A stretch of DNA of 64,000 nucleotides from Rahnella variigena (lineage in GTDB: Bacteria; Pseudomonadota; Gammaproteobacteria; Enterobacterales; Enterobacteriaceae), in NCBI RefSeq assembly GCF_003610915.1, contig NZ_NSDJ01000001.1, positions 4,340,001 to 4,404,000 on the forward strand. The letters run 5' to 3'. Each line of letters opens with the position of its first letter. Position 1 is the first letter of the stretch. The translations under genes and the position numbers were made by a program. This document shows positions 44,864 to 53,564 of the stretch, one piece after another. The notes below the pieces were generated by a model. It saw nothing but the letters and a program-made list of their open reading frames with translations. It did no database searches and was not told where the DNA came from.

Positions 44864-46450
44864 ATGATTAACAGTAACAGCGCACCGCTGGGCATGGCGG
44901 TTACACCTCATCATCTGGCGAGCCAGAGTGCGCTTGCGGTATTGCGTGAAGGCGGCAATGCCATCGAGGCAATGGTGGCGGCGGCCGCCACCATTGCCGT
45001 GGTCTATCCGCACATGAACGGACTGGGCGGCGACGGCTTCTGGCTGATTGTGCCCCCGCAGGGCAATCCGGTGGCGATCGACGCCAGCGGTGCCGCCGGT
45101 TCGCTGGCCTCTCTCGATTTTTACGCCGGTGAAACGCACATTCCGCACCGCGGCCCGAAAGCGGCGCTGACGGTCGCAGGCACCGTCGGCGGCTGGCAGG
45201 AAGCGCTGAATGTATCGGCTGAATTCGGCGGCGAGCAAAAACCGCTTTCGCGCCTGCTGCGTGACGCCATCCGTTACGCTGCGGACGGCATTCCGGTGAC
45301 CGCCTCGCAGGAAGCCGCCACCCGCGCCAAGCAACATGAACTGAAAGATTTCCGCACCTTCGCCGATGTTTTTCTGCCTAACGGCGACGTGCCGCGCGCC
45401 GGGAACCGTTTCACCCAGCCGCAACTGGCGCAGACGTTATCGATGCTGTGCGAAGACGGGCTGAACAGTTTCTATCGCGGTGAGCTGGCCGACAATATGG
45501 CCGCCGACATGGAAAAGCTCGGTATGCCGGTCACCCGCGCCGATCTTGCTGCTTACAAGCCGCAGCGCCGTGTGCCGCTGCGCCTCAAACACAGCAAAGG
45601 CGAAATCTACAACCTGACGCCACCGACGCAGGGGCTGGTTTCGCTGGCGATCCTCGGCCTGACTGACCGCCTGCCGCTGGAAACCATGGATGAAAGCGCG
45701 ACGATCCACAGCATTGTCGAAGCCACCAAACTGGCGTTCGGCCTGCGCGACCGCTTTATCACTGATCCACGCATGATGACGCAGGACGCGCAGAGCCTGC
45801 TGGATCCGCAATATCTCGATGCCCTCGCCACCCGCATCAAACCGCACAGCGCCGCCGACTGGGGCAAAGGTAAAGGTCCGGGCGATACCGTCTGGATGGG
45901 CGTGATGGACAGCAGCGGGCTGGCGGTATCATTTATCCAGAGTATTTATCACGAGTTCGGCAGTGGTGTAGTGCTGCCGGGCAGCGGCGTGTTGTGGCAA
46001 AACCGCGGCGCATCTTTCAGCCTCGACGCCAGCCATTTACTGGCGCTGGCACCGGGCAAGCAACCGTTTCATACCCTCAACCCCGCCGCCGCACGTTTAT
46101 ACGACGGGCGCACCATGGTTTACGGTTCGATGGGCGGCGACGGTCAGCCGCAAACCCAGGCCGCCGTGTTTATCCGCCATGTGGTGCAGGGTCAGTCTTT
46201 GCAGCAGGCGATCAGCGGTCCGCGCTGGCTGCTGGGGCGGACGTGGGGAGAAAGTTCGGATTCACTGAAGCTGGAAGGCCGTTTCGCCTATCCGACGCAG
46301 GCCGGGCTGAGACAGCGCGGTCACGACGTCGAACTGTTGCCGGATTTCAGCGAAGCCGTCGGCCACGCCGGTGCGATTGTCCGCCATACCAACGGCATGT
46401 TTGAAGGTGCCTCCGACCCGCGCAGCAACGGCAGCGCCGCCGGATTTTGA
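44864..46450 (+). CDS. hpxW: Oxamate amidohydrolase (gamma-glutamyltransferase-like Ntn hydrolase)
   Basis: The 528-residue protein belongs to the gamma-glutamyltransferase family, with MAVTPHHLASQSALAVLREGGNAIEA at the start and LNLTPPTQGL-type core strands. The self-processing site is GPGDTVWMGVMDSSG near 345, where the threonine becomes the N-terminal nucleophile. In Klebsiella HpxW hydrolyses oxamate, the product of the oxalurate branch, to oxalate and ammonia. There is no secretion signal, consistent with a cytoplasmic catabolic enzyme. First gene of hpxWXYZ. Confidence 0.92.
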   Translation: MINSNSAPLGMAVTPHHLASQSALAVLREGGNAIEAMVAAAATIAVVYPHMNGLGGDGFWLIVPPQGNPVAIDASGAAGSLASLDFYAGETHIPHRGPKAALTVAGTVGGWQEALNVSAEFGGEQKPLSRLLRDAIRYAADGIPVTASQEAATRAKQHELKDFRTFADVFLPNGDVPRAGNRFTQPQLAQTLSMLCEDGLNSFYRGELADNMAADMEKLGMPVTRADLAAYKPQRRVPLRLKHSKGEIYNLTPPTQGLVSLAILGLTDRLPLETMDESATIHSIVEATKLAFGLRDRFITDPRMMTQDAQSLLDPQYLDALATRIKPHSAADWGKGKGPGDTVWMGVMDSSGLAVSFIQSIYHEFGSGVVLPGSGVLWQNRGASFSLDASHLLALAPGKQPFHTLNPAAARLYDGRTMVYGSMGGDGQPQTQAAVFIRHVVQGQSLQQAISGPRWLLGRTWGESSDSLKLEGRFAYPTQAGLRQRGHDVELLPDFSEAVGHAGAIVRHTNGMFEGASDPRSNGSAAGF

Positions 46451-46486
46451 TCAGAGTTCGCTCATGAGAATTGATAAGGAAGCAGC

Positions 46487-46681
46487 ATGAAAAATACCCC
46501 CGCAGCGACCGACTGGGCCGCTTATATCCGCCAGATGGAAAGCGTGCTGGCGCTGGAACTCGACGACACCCGTCGTCAGGAATTGCTGGTGCAGTTCAGC
46601 CGTATCGCCCAGATGGCACAACCGCTGATGGATTTACCGCTCGATTCGCGACTGGAAATTGCCGGGGTGTACAGAGCATGA
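46487..46681 (+). CDS. hpxX: AtzG-like small subunit HpxX (DUF4089)
   Basis: The 64-residue protein (WAAYIRQMESVLALELDD, then LVQFSRIAQMAQPLMDLPLD) resembles AtzG, the GatC-like partner that stabilises the AtzE amidase. An AAGGA site precedes it. It overlaps hpxY by four bases (ATGA), as expected for a stoichiometric complex. Confidence 0.88.
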   Translation: MKNTPAATDWAAYIRQMESVLALELDDTRRQELLVQFSRIAQMAQPLMDLPLDSRLEIAGVYRA

Positions 46682-48099
46682 AGAGTGTATCGCGCATGAA
46701 ATCGTTTGATAGCTTTACCATCAGTCAGTTACATCAGGCGATGGCGCAGGGCGAAATCTCAGCGACAGAAATTGCGACGTCCACGCTGGACGCCATTGAA
46801 CAGGCTAATCCGGTCATCAACGCGTATACGCATATCACCCGCGAACGCATGTTAAGTGAAGCAGCAAAAGTGGATAAAACCCGCGCCAGCGGTGCCGCAC
46901 TTGCGCCTCTGGCAGGCATCCCTTATGCGGTGAAAAACTTGCTGGACGTGGCCGGTGAAGTAACGCTGGCAGGCGCAAGCCTCAACAGCAGCAACGCTAC
47001 CGCACGCCACGATGCGTGGACGGTTTCACGCCTTGCAGCACAAGGCGCGATGCTTTCCGGCATGCTGAATATGGATGCTTACGCTTACGGCTTCACCACT
47101 GAAAACAGCCATTACGGCGCCACCCGTAATCCGCGGGATCTGGCGCGTGTCGCCGGAGGATCTTCCGGCGGTTCCGCCGCCGCCGTGGCTGCTGGTCTGG
47201 TGCATTTCACACTCGGCAGCGACACCAACGGCTCGATCCGCGTGCCCGCCTCATTGAGCGGTATTCTCGGCCTGAAGCCGACCTTCGGACGAATTTCACG
47301 TCGCGGCAGCCAGCCGTTTGTCGCCAGCCTCGATCATATCGGCCCGATGGCGCGATGCAGCGAAGATCTTTCGCAGGTCTATGACGCGATTCAGGGCACG
47401 GATCCGCAAGATCACTTCCAGGCAGATAAGCCCGTCACCGCGACGTTTTCGCAGCTCGGACGCGGCCAGCAGGGGTTGCGCACTGCGGTGCTGGGCGGAT
47501 ATTTTTCTACCTGGTGCGACGACCACGCCAAAGCAGCGGTGCGTCAGATTGCGCAGGCTCTGGAAGCGCAGGAAGAAGTCGTGATGCCGCAGGCCGAAAT
47601 GGCGCGTTCAGCTGCGTTTATCATCAGTGCTTCTGAAGGCGGTAATCAGTATTTGCCAAAACTGCGCAGCATTCCGGAGCAGTTTGAGCCATTATCCCGC
47701 GAGCGTTTACTGGCCGGTGCGATGATCCCGGCGGCGTGGTACGTCCAGGCACAGCGTTTTCGTCAGCATTTTCAGGAACAAATCTTGCCCCTGTTTGATC
47801 ACTGGGACATTCTGATCGCCCCTGCCACGCCATGCCCGGCAACACTGATTGGTCAGGACACAATCAGAATTAACGGTCAGGATCTGCCAACCCGTGCCAA
47901 TATGGGCATGCTGACGCAGCCGATTTCGTTCCTCGGTTTACCGGTGGTCACGGTGCCGGTCACGACATCAACCGGTCTGCCGATTGGATTACAACTGATT
48001 GCGCCGCCGTGGCGCGAAGACCTGTGCCTGCGCGCTGCACGGGCGCTGGAATTACAGGGAATAGTGAACGTCAGCAGTTCTCCGGTGATGCCTGCGTAA
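46678..48099 (+). CDS. hpxY: AtzE-family amidase HpxY
   Basis: An amidase-signature enzyme. The ATG at 46678 overlaps the hpxX stop (473 residues); the ATG at 46696 is an alternative. The Ser-cisSer-Lys triad is visible: Lys in GIPYAVKNLLDVAG near 85 and the serines in RVAGGSSGGSAAAVAAG near 160. LGSDTNGSIRVPAS follows near 183. Relatives hydrolyse carboxybiuret in s-triazine degradation; the exact substrate in the hpx pathway is not certain, probably a ureido or oxalurate-derived amide. Confidence 0.9.
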   Translation: MKSVSRMKSFDSFTISQLHQAMAQGEISATEIATSTLDAIEQANPVINAYTHITRERMLSEAAKVDKTRASGAALAPLAGIPYAVKNLLDVAGEVTLAGASLNSSNATARHDAWTVSRLAAQGAMLSGMLNMDAYAYGFTTENSHYGATRNPRDLARVAGGSSGGSAAAVAAGLVHFTLGSDTNGSIRVPASLSGILGLKPTFGRISRRGSQPFVASLDHIGPMARCSEDLSQVYDAIQGTDPQDHFQADKPVTATFSQLGRGQQGLRTAVLGGYFSTWCDDHAKAAVRQIAQALEAQEEVVMPQAEMARSAAFIISASEGGNQYLPKLRSIPEQFEPLSRERLLAGAMIPAAWYVQAQRFRQHFQEQILPLFDHWDILIAPATPCPATLIGQDTIRINGQDLPTRANMGMLTQPISFLGLPVVTVPVTTSTGLPIGLQLIAPPWREDLCLRAARALELQGIVNVSSSPVMPA

Positions 48100-48151
48100 A
48101 AACCTGCATCTCCGTTTTCCAGGGTGAAGTAAAAGAGTAAAGAGACGAATC

Positions 48152-48535
48152 ATGAAAACTGAACATATCGACCGCCCGGCGATCCTTGCCGAAATGAATG
48201 CGGCGTTTTATCGCTATGAACAGGCGCTGATCACCAACGATACCGCCGTCCTCGACGAACTGTTCTGGCACGATCCGCGTACCGTGCGCTACGGTGCGGG
48301 CGAAAATCTTTACGGCATCGAAGCCATCCGCGCGTTCCGCTCAGCGCGTTCCTCACAAGGTTTAAACCGGGATCTGGTCAACACCACCATCACCACATTT
48401 GGCGATGACATGGCAGTGGCCAGCACGGAGTTTCGCCGTGAAGGCACCGACAAAATCGGGCGTCAGCAGCAGACGTGGGTGAAGATGGCGAGTGGATGGA
48501 AGATTGTGGCAGCCCATGTGAGTCTGATGGTTTGA
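48152..48535 (+). CDS. hpxZ: HpxZ, AtzH-like NTF2-fold protein (DUF3225)
   Basis: The 127-residue protein has an NTF2-like fold: MNAAFYRYEQALITNDTAVLDELFW, then VRYGAGENLYGIEAIRAFR and MAVASTEFRREG, ending in GWKIVAAHVSLM. AtzH relatives remove a labile carboxyl/amide group in cyanuric-acid degradation, and HpxZ is encoded next to the AtzE/AtzG-like pair in both systems. Last gene of hpxWXYZ. Confidence 0.9.
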   Translation: MKTEHIDRPAILAEMNAAFYRYEQALITNDTAVLDELFWHDPRTVRYGAGENLYGIEAIRAFRSARSSQGLNRDLVNTTITTFGDDMAVASTEFRREGTDKIGRQQQTWVKMASGWKIVAAHVSLMV

Positions 48536-49161
48536 CCGAACCAATGGGCGGTTCAGCTTTGGAAAGCTGAGGAAACTGTTCTTTTCCAGGAATGGACGGT
48601 GACAATTTCGGTTCCCACCGAGGGGAAATCTGAACGGTGATAATTTCGGTTTCTCAATAACAGCGATCACTTATCGCGCTGCGCCGAAACCGCCCAAAAG
48701 GGGCCAGGACGGGCCCCTCTTGGATCTCCCACGTCTTTTAACTGCATGCTATCGCTCGCTGGCTATGTTTCAGCAACCACCGTGACAGCCTGGAAATCTT
48801 GCCGCTACGCGGTTCCCTCTCTCGGTCCTGAAGCCTCAGGTCTTCAGGACGCTCCGTTCAGCAAGATTTCTGAATCGCCCGCACCATCTTAAAATTAACG
48901 GCAGACTGTTTTTCATCTTTTAGAAAAGTGGATTGGCGTGCTCAAAATTCAGCTGAACGGAGCGGCTTCAAGACCTATGGCTTGAAGACCGAGAGAAGGT
49001 AGTGCGAAGCACCTGGATTTTCGCCACGCACTGAAGCAACAGAACATGTCCGTCGTGCCCGCGACAGCGCGCAGTGAAAAAGCGCGGGAGTCCAGAGGGC
49101 GCGCGCTTACGCGTCCTCTGGGCCAGTTTGGGCGGCGAGCCCAAGGTTTTGAATTTCGGGA
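48536..49161. repeat. 626-bp non-coding region with nested inverted repeats
   Basis: No gene is supported. The core has two arms of about 90 bases: 48791-48878 and 48935-49024, inverted relative to each other. Exact pairs are TCTCTCGGTC (48818-48827) with 48987-48996, and CGCTCCGTTCAGC (48850-48862) with 48952-48964; the intervening sequence matches imperfectly. Outside this, CGCCCAAA and GGCC motifs near 48691-48720 recur inverted near 49110-49140. An 18-bp direct repeat (ACGGTGACAATTTCGGTT, one mismatch) lies at 48596 and 48634. This could be a MITE-like element or a structured RNA locus. Confidence 0.7.
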
Positions 49162-50100
49162 TTAAACACCGAAATGTTTAACCCAATGGTCGGCAATATC
49201 CTGCCGCTTACAAACCCATACGCGATCATGCGATTCGACGTAATCGAGAAACCGCTGTAAAGCGCGAAATCTCCCCGGGCGACCGAGGATCCGACAATGC
49301 ATCCCGATCGACATCATTTTCGGCGATGTTTCGCCCTCTTCATACAACACGTCAAACGTGTCTTTCAGATAGGTATAAAACTGCTCGCCGGTATTGAACC
49401 CTTGCGGGGAGGCAAACCGCATGTCGTTGGTTTCCAGCGTGTATGGGATCACCAGATGCTGTTTCGTTTCGCCATTTTCCAGTTTCACCGGCGTCCAGAA
49501 CGGCAGGTCATCACCGTAATAATCGCTGTCATACTGGAATCCGCCAGACTCCGCGACCAGCTGGCGGGTGTTCGGGCTGTCGCGGCCTGTGTACCAGCCG
49601 GACGGCGCTTTGCCGAACAGGTCGCGCAGCACGGTGATGGCTTTTTGCATGTGCTCCGACTCTTCGGCTTTGCTCATGTTCTGATAGTGGATCCAGCGCC
49701 AGCCGTGGCTGACAACGTCGTAATCCGCCGCTTTAATCGCGCTGACAATTTCCGGATTGCGTGCCAGCGCCATCGCTACACCGAAAACGGTCAGCGGTAA
49801 GCCACGTTTCTGAAACTCATTGTGGATGCGCCAGAAACCCGCACGGGATCCGTATTCGTACAGCGAATCCATCGACATATGGCGGTCGGGAAAACTGGCT
49901 GCGCCGATGATGTCAGACAGGAATTGCTCGGAACCGGCATCGCCATGTAAAACGTTATTTTCTGCGCCCTCTTCGTAATTGAGAACAAACTGCACCGCAA
50001 TGCGGGCGTTGCCCGGCCAGTTAGCATGTGGCGGACGGCCGGCGTAACCGATCAGGTCACGCGGATAAGCATCAGTCAAACCGTACTCAAAATCAGACAT
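49162..50100 (-). CDS. puuE: Allantoinase PuuE (polysaccharide-deacetylase fold)
   Basis: This metal-independent allantoinase hydrolyses allantoin to allantoate. The 312-residue protein has the NodB-like fold: LIGYAGRPPHANWPGNARIAVQFVLNYEEGAENNVLHGDAGSE is the family's characteristic N terminus (positions 17-59), with YDVVSHGWRWIHYQN near 128 and PSGWYTGRDSPNTRQL near 165. It is unrelated to the AllB type found in E. coli. Its start overlaps hpxA by 8 bp. Confidence 0.95.
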   Translation of the reverse strand: MSDFEYGLTDAYPRDLIGYAGRPPHANWPGNARIAVQFVLNYEEGAENNVLHGDAGSEQFLSDIIGAASFPDRHMSMDSLYEYGSRAGFWRIHNEFQKRGLPLTVFGVAMALARNPEIVSAIKAADYDVVSHGWRWIHYQNMSKAEESEHMQKAITVLRDLFGKAPSGWYTGRDSPNTRQLVAESGGFQYDSDYYGDDLPFWTPVKLENGETKQHLVIPYTLETNDMRFASPQGFNTGEQFYTYLKDTFDVLYEEGETSPKMMSIGMHCRILGRPGRFRALQRFLDYVESHDRVWVCKRQDIADHWVKHFGV

Positions 50101-50851
50101 AGTGTTCTCTCATATTCAGTCCGGCAAAACGACCAGACAAAGGTTTTTCCAGCGGATAATCCAGATCACCGTGTTTACTGGTCGTCAGGCGTAAAGACGC
50201 CAGTGACTCGACCATTTTGACCGCCGCGCTGACGCCATCGATCACCGGTATATTCAGCTCGAGCGTCAGTTCCTGCGCCAGATCGGCCATTCCGCCGCAA
50301 CCGAGCACAATCGCCCCGCTGCCGTCGGATTTTTTCGCCGCGATACATTGCTCGCGCACCTTCTGCTGCGCCAGACCGCTGCCGTCTTCCAGTGATAACA
50401 CCGGTAAATCGATGGCGTGTAAGGCGGCACAATGGCGTTCGAATCCGTACTGATGCAGCAAATGCCGGGCAATGGTCAGCGTACGCGGCAAGGTCGTGAC
50501 GACAGAGAATCGCGTCGCCACCATTGTCGCCAGATGCATCGCCGCTTCGGCAATGCCGACAACCGGCGCACGCGCCAGTTCGCGGGCAGCCAGTAAACCG
50601 GGGTCACCGAAGCAGGCAATAATGTGCCCGCCGACACCCGCATCCCGCCCGGCTTTTATCTGCTGCAATACGCCGAGCGTGGCAATCGCTTCATCGAAAT
50701 GCCCTTCAATAGACGGCGCGCCTTCTTCCGGGCAAACGGCCAAAATTTGTGTCTCCGGCGCCGCCACCGAGCGGGCGGTTTGCGCCATCACGTCGGTCAT
50801 CGCCAGACTGGTATTGGGATTGATCAGTTGTATACAAAGTGGATTGGCCAT
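50093..50851 (-). CDS. hpxA: Allantoin racemase
   Basis: An Asp/Glu/hydantoin racemase of 252 residues that interconverts R- and S-allantoin. The two catalytic cysteines are in IIACFGDPGLLAARE near 79 and IVLGCGGMADLAQE near 184. IQLINPNTSLAMTDVM is at the start. The second to twelfth codons include a perfect TTGTATACAA, identical to the putative operator upstream of the GntR gene. It abuts the regulator gene by one base. Confidence 0.94.
   Translation of the reverse strand: MANPLCIQLINPNTSLAMTDVMAQTARSVAAPETQILAVCPEEGAPSIEGHFDEAIATLGVLQQIKAGRDAGVGGHIIACFGDPGLLAARELARAPVVGIAEAAMHLATMVATRFSVVTTLPRTLTIARHLLHQYGFERHCAALHAIDLPVLSLEDGSGLAQQKVREQCIAAKKSDGSGAIVLGCGGMADLAQELTLELNIPVIDGVSAAVKMVESLASLRLTTSKHGDLDYPLEKPLSGRFAGLNMREHYV
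50828..50837. promoter_or_regulatory. Intragenic copy of the TTGTATACAA operator
   Basis: The same 10-base palindrome as at 51641 lies 14 bp inside hpxA, where a bound repressor could block transcription reading out of the regulator gene. Confidence 0.5.
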
Positions 50852-51585
50852 CAGTCCGAGTCCTTTTCTGTGACCGGCATCCGGGCCGCAAAAATCTGCG
50901 CGAAATCAGGCGTCGGCCCTTTGTTTTGCTCAAAGCGCAGGCTGGCGACGATGCTGTCAAAATGCTGCGCCATGCTGCCGGACAACGCCACGGTGTCGCG
51001 TTTTTTCAGCAGTTCCAGCAGATCGTCATGATCATGACAACGGCATCCTTGCTGCCACGGCGCGCCCCAGGCAGCGATCGCCAGTGAAGATCGCAATGTG
51101 AGCTGAGAGACGGATTCGGTCAGGACTTTATTGCCGGAAATGGCCTGAAGCTGAACGTGAAAAGCGGCTGACAGACGGATTGCCGCCGCGCCGTCGCGCT
51201 CGTCATGGGCACGCTTTTCTTCCTGCACCAGCTTCTTCAGTGCGACCAGATGGGTCGACTGACAACGGGCAATCACCTGCGGCAGGTTGGCGCATTCAAG
51301 AATTTTACGGGTAGCGAAAACATCGCGCGCTTCTGCGGCATCCGGCGCGGTTACATGCGCACCACGTTTGGGCAATATCGTCACCAGTTGCACTGCGGCA
51401 AGGCGCTGTAACTCCCGACGGATACCCGTGCGGCTGACCGAGAACACTTCCGCCAGTGCTTCTTCGGGTAATTTACTGCCGGGTAAAAGCTGGTGCTCAA
51501 CAATAGACCTCACCAGCGCGTTGTAAATGTGGTCGTCCTTATCCTCGGTAAAATAGGCCGTATTCAGCCCGCTCCAACTGGTCAT
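50851..51585 (-). CDS. hpxS: GntR-family (FadR/FCD class) regulator of the allantoin genes
   Basis: The 244-residue protein has an N-terminal winged helix (EHQLLPGSKLPEEALAEVFSVSRTGIRRELQRLAA near 31) and a C-terminal FCD effector domain (DVFATRKILECANLP, AAFHVQLQAISGN). The hpxS name follows the Klebsiella cluster and is tentative. It is divergent from the permease over a region with three evenly spaced GTATAC motifs, which are probably its operators. Confidence 0.8.
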   Translation of the reverse strand: MTSWSGLNTAYFTEDKDDHIYNALVRSIVEHQLLPGSKLPEEALAEVFSVSRTGIRRELQRLAAVQLVTILPKRGAHVTAPDAAEARDVFATRKILECANLPQVIARCQSTHLVALKKLVQEEKRAHDERDGAAAIRLSAAFHVQLQAISGNKVLTESVSQLTLRSSLAIAAWGAPWQQGCRCHDHDDLLELLKKRDTVALSGSMAQHFDSIVASLRFEQNKGPTPDFAQIFAARMPVTEKDSD

Positions 51586-51597
51586 TGCTGTTACTCC

Positions 51598-51650
51598 GTA
51601 TACCGTTCTGTGTATTTATCGTATACCTGAAATAGATTTTTTGTATACAA
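51598..51650. promoter_or_regulatory. Three phased GTATAC operators between GntR gene and permease
   Basis: GTATAC occurs at 51598-51603, 51621-51626 and 51643-51648, spaced 23 and 22 bp (two helical turns). The third is within the perfect palindrome TTGTATACAA (51641-51650). These are likely binding sites for the adjacent GntR regulator. Confidence 0.7.
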
Positions 51651-51762
51651 GAAGTGAAGTTTGGCCTGATTCATGCAGTGTTCCCGTGACTGCTTTTTAA
51701 CTTTGGGCAGCCGGTCACCGGCTTCCGACTTTCACATGTTGTTTATGACAGGAGCACGATTT

Positions 51763-53265
51763 ATGCCAAATCAGGAAATCACCTCCGCAACGGCGTCTTC
51801 CGAACAGGGTGCCGGGATCATCAAGCCTTATTACAGCCCGCGGCTGTGCAATGATGATTTAGCACCGACCCGTGACCAGAACTGGAGCTGGTACAACATA
51901 TTTTCTTTCTGGATGTCCGACGTACACAGCATGGGCGGTTATGTGGTCGCCGCCAGTTTCTTCACCCTCGGCCTGACCAGCTGGCAGGTGCTGCTGTGTT
52001 TGCTGTGCGGGATTTGTATCGTGCAGATTTGTGCCAACCTGGTGGCGAAGCCAAGCCAGCAGGCGGGTGTGCCCTACGCGGTGATTTGCCGTCAGGCATT
52101 TGGTGTATTCGGGGCGAATATTCCGGCGGTGATCCGCGGGCTGATCGCTTTCGCGTGGTACGGCATTCAGACCTATCTGGCGGCCAGCGCGTTAATGCTG
52201 GTGCTGCTAAAATTCTTCCCTTCCCTGACGCCGCTGACCGTGCCGCACTGGCTGGGCCTTTCTGCCCTCGGCTGGATTTGTTTCGGCATTATGTGGGTAT
52301 TGCAGGCGATGGTGTTCTGGCACGGAATGAGCGCGATTAAGCGCTTTATCGATGTGGCGGGTCCGGCGGTGTATGTCGTTATGCTGATGCTGGCGGGCTG
52401 GATTTTGTATAAAACCGGGCTGAGTAATATCTCCTTTACGTTATCCACCAAAACCCTGACGGTCGGTCAGCAAGGCTGGGAAATGCTGACCGCCACGGCG
52501 CTGGTGGTATCTTATTTCTCCGGTCCGCTGCTGAACTTTGGTGACTTCTCCCGCTACGGTAAAAGCATGAGCGAAATCCGTCGCGGTAACCGCTGGGGTC
52601 TGCCGTTTAACTTCCTGCTGTTCTCGATTGTGACCGTAGTTATCGTCTCAGGGACACAATCGTTGTTCGGGCAGATGATCACCGATCCTATCGAAACCGT
52701 CAGCCGTGTGGGTAACAGCGTTGCCGTGGCGCTTGGTCTGCTGACCATGATCATCGCCACCATCGGTATCAATATCGTGGCGAACTTCGTGTCACCGGCG
52801 TTCGACTTCTCTAACTGTTCACCGCAGAAAATCAGTTTCCGTACCGGCGGGATGATCGCCGCGGTCGGTTCTGTGCTGCTGACGCCGTGGAACCTGTTCC
52901 AGTCACCGGAAATTATCCACTACACGCTGGACGTGCTGGGGTCATTTATCGGGCCATTGTTCGGGATTTTGCTGGCGGATTATTATCTGATCAAACGCGG
53001 TCATATGGACGTCGATGCGCTGTTTAACGCCACGCCTTCCGGCCGTTACTGGTATCGCAACGGGTTTAACCCGAAAGCGATTGCAGCCCTGGTACCCGCA
53101 GTGGTGATTGGTCTGGTGATAAGCTTTACGCCCGACCTGCATCAGGTGGCGAACTTCAGCTGGTTTATCGGTGCATTCCTGGCAGGCGGTTTCTATCGTT
53201 ACATCGCCCGCCATGATCGTGCGACCAGCGGCGCAATGGGCTATATGAAAATCGAAGCGGAATAA
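51763..53265 (+). CDS. NCS1-family allantoin (hydantoin) permease
   Basis: The ATG at 51763 (CAGGAG upstream) gives 500 residues with 12 predicted helices. NCS1 hallmarks are PTRDQNWSWYNIFSFWMSDVHSMGGYV near 35, QQAGVPYAVICRQAFGVFGANIPA near 96, and LNFGDFSRYGKSMSEI near 257. PucI/AllW/HpxP-like permeases take up allantoin. A weak sigma-54-like sequence (TGGCCTGATTCATGCA, 51662-51677) precedes it, with poor -12 match. Confidence 0.92.
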   Translation: MPNQEITSATASSEQGAGIIKPYYSPRLCNDDLAPTRDQNWSWYNIFSFWMSDVHSMGGYVVAASFFTLGLTSWQVLLCLLCGICIVQICANLVAKPSQQAGVPYAVICRQAFGVFGANIPAVIRGLIAFAWYGIQTYLAASALMLVLLKFFPSLTPLTVPHWLGLSALGWICFGIMWVLQAMVFWHGMSAIKRFIDVAGPAVYVVMLMLAGWILYKTGLSNISFTLSTKTLTVGQQGWEMLTATALVVSYFSGPLLNFGDFSRYGKSMSEIRRGNRWGLPFNFLLFSIVTVVIVSGTQSLFGQMITDPIETVSRVGNSVAVALGLLTMIIATIGINIVANFVSPAFDFSNCSPQKISFRTGGMIAAVGSVLLTPWNLFQSPEIIHYTLDVLGSFIGPLFGILLADYYLIKRGHMDVDALFNATPSGRYWYRNGFNPKAIAALVPAVVIGLVISFTPDLHQVANFSWFIGAFLAGGFYRYIARHDRATSGAMGYMKIEAE

Positions 53266-53309
53266 CAGACTGATACAAGGAAGGAAACAGCCAGGATGGC
53301 TGAAACGAC

Positions 53310-53341
53310 GAAGCCCTGAGTGATTTCTCACTCAGGGCTTC
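53310..53341. terminator. Hairpin between permease and tRNA-Asp
   Basis: GAAGCCCTGAGTGA and TCACTCAGGGCTTC form a 14-bp perfect stem. It lies 45 bp after the permease and 8 bp beyond the 3' end of the minus-strand tRNA, so it can terminate both. U tracts are weak. Confidence 0.65.
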
Positions 53342-53348
53342 TGAATAG

Positions 53349-53425
53349 TGGCGGAACGGACGGGGCTCGAACCCGCGACCCCCTGCGTGACAGGCAGGTA
53401 TTCTAACCAACTGAACTACCGCTCC
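53349..53425 (-). tRNA. aspV: tRNA-Asp (anticodon GTC)
   Basis: The 77-base gene has an encoded CCA, the anticodon stem-loop CCTGCCTGTCACGCAGG with GTC and an intact GGTTCGAGCCC T-arm. It sits next to dnaQ as aspV does in E. coli. Its 3' end faces the purine cluster; no duplicate of that end was noticed at the far side of the cluster. Confidence 0.97.
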
Positions 53426-53564
53426 GCGTTTTGTTCTGGTTAAGAACGGAGCGGATATTAAGGAATGCCCGCCCTTACGTCAATGCTTTTCCTGATATTT
53501 TCAATCAACCGCACAGTTTTTCCGCAGGCTGGATATTTTCAATCCAAAAGTCAGGAAAAGTGGC

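Noticed and set aside
35200-53349. att-type duplication of the tRNA-Asp 3' end flanking the purine cluster
   Set aside because: No copy of the tRNA-Asp 3' sequence was noticed at the distal side of the cluster, and no integrase is present, so insertion by site-specific recombination is not supported.
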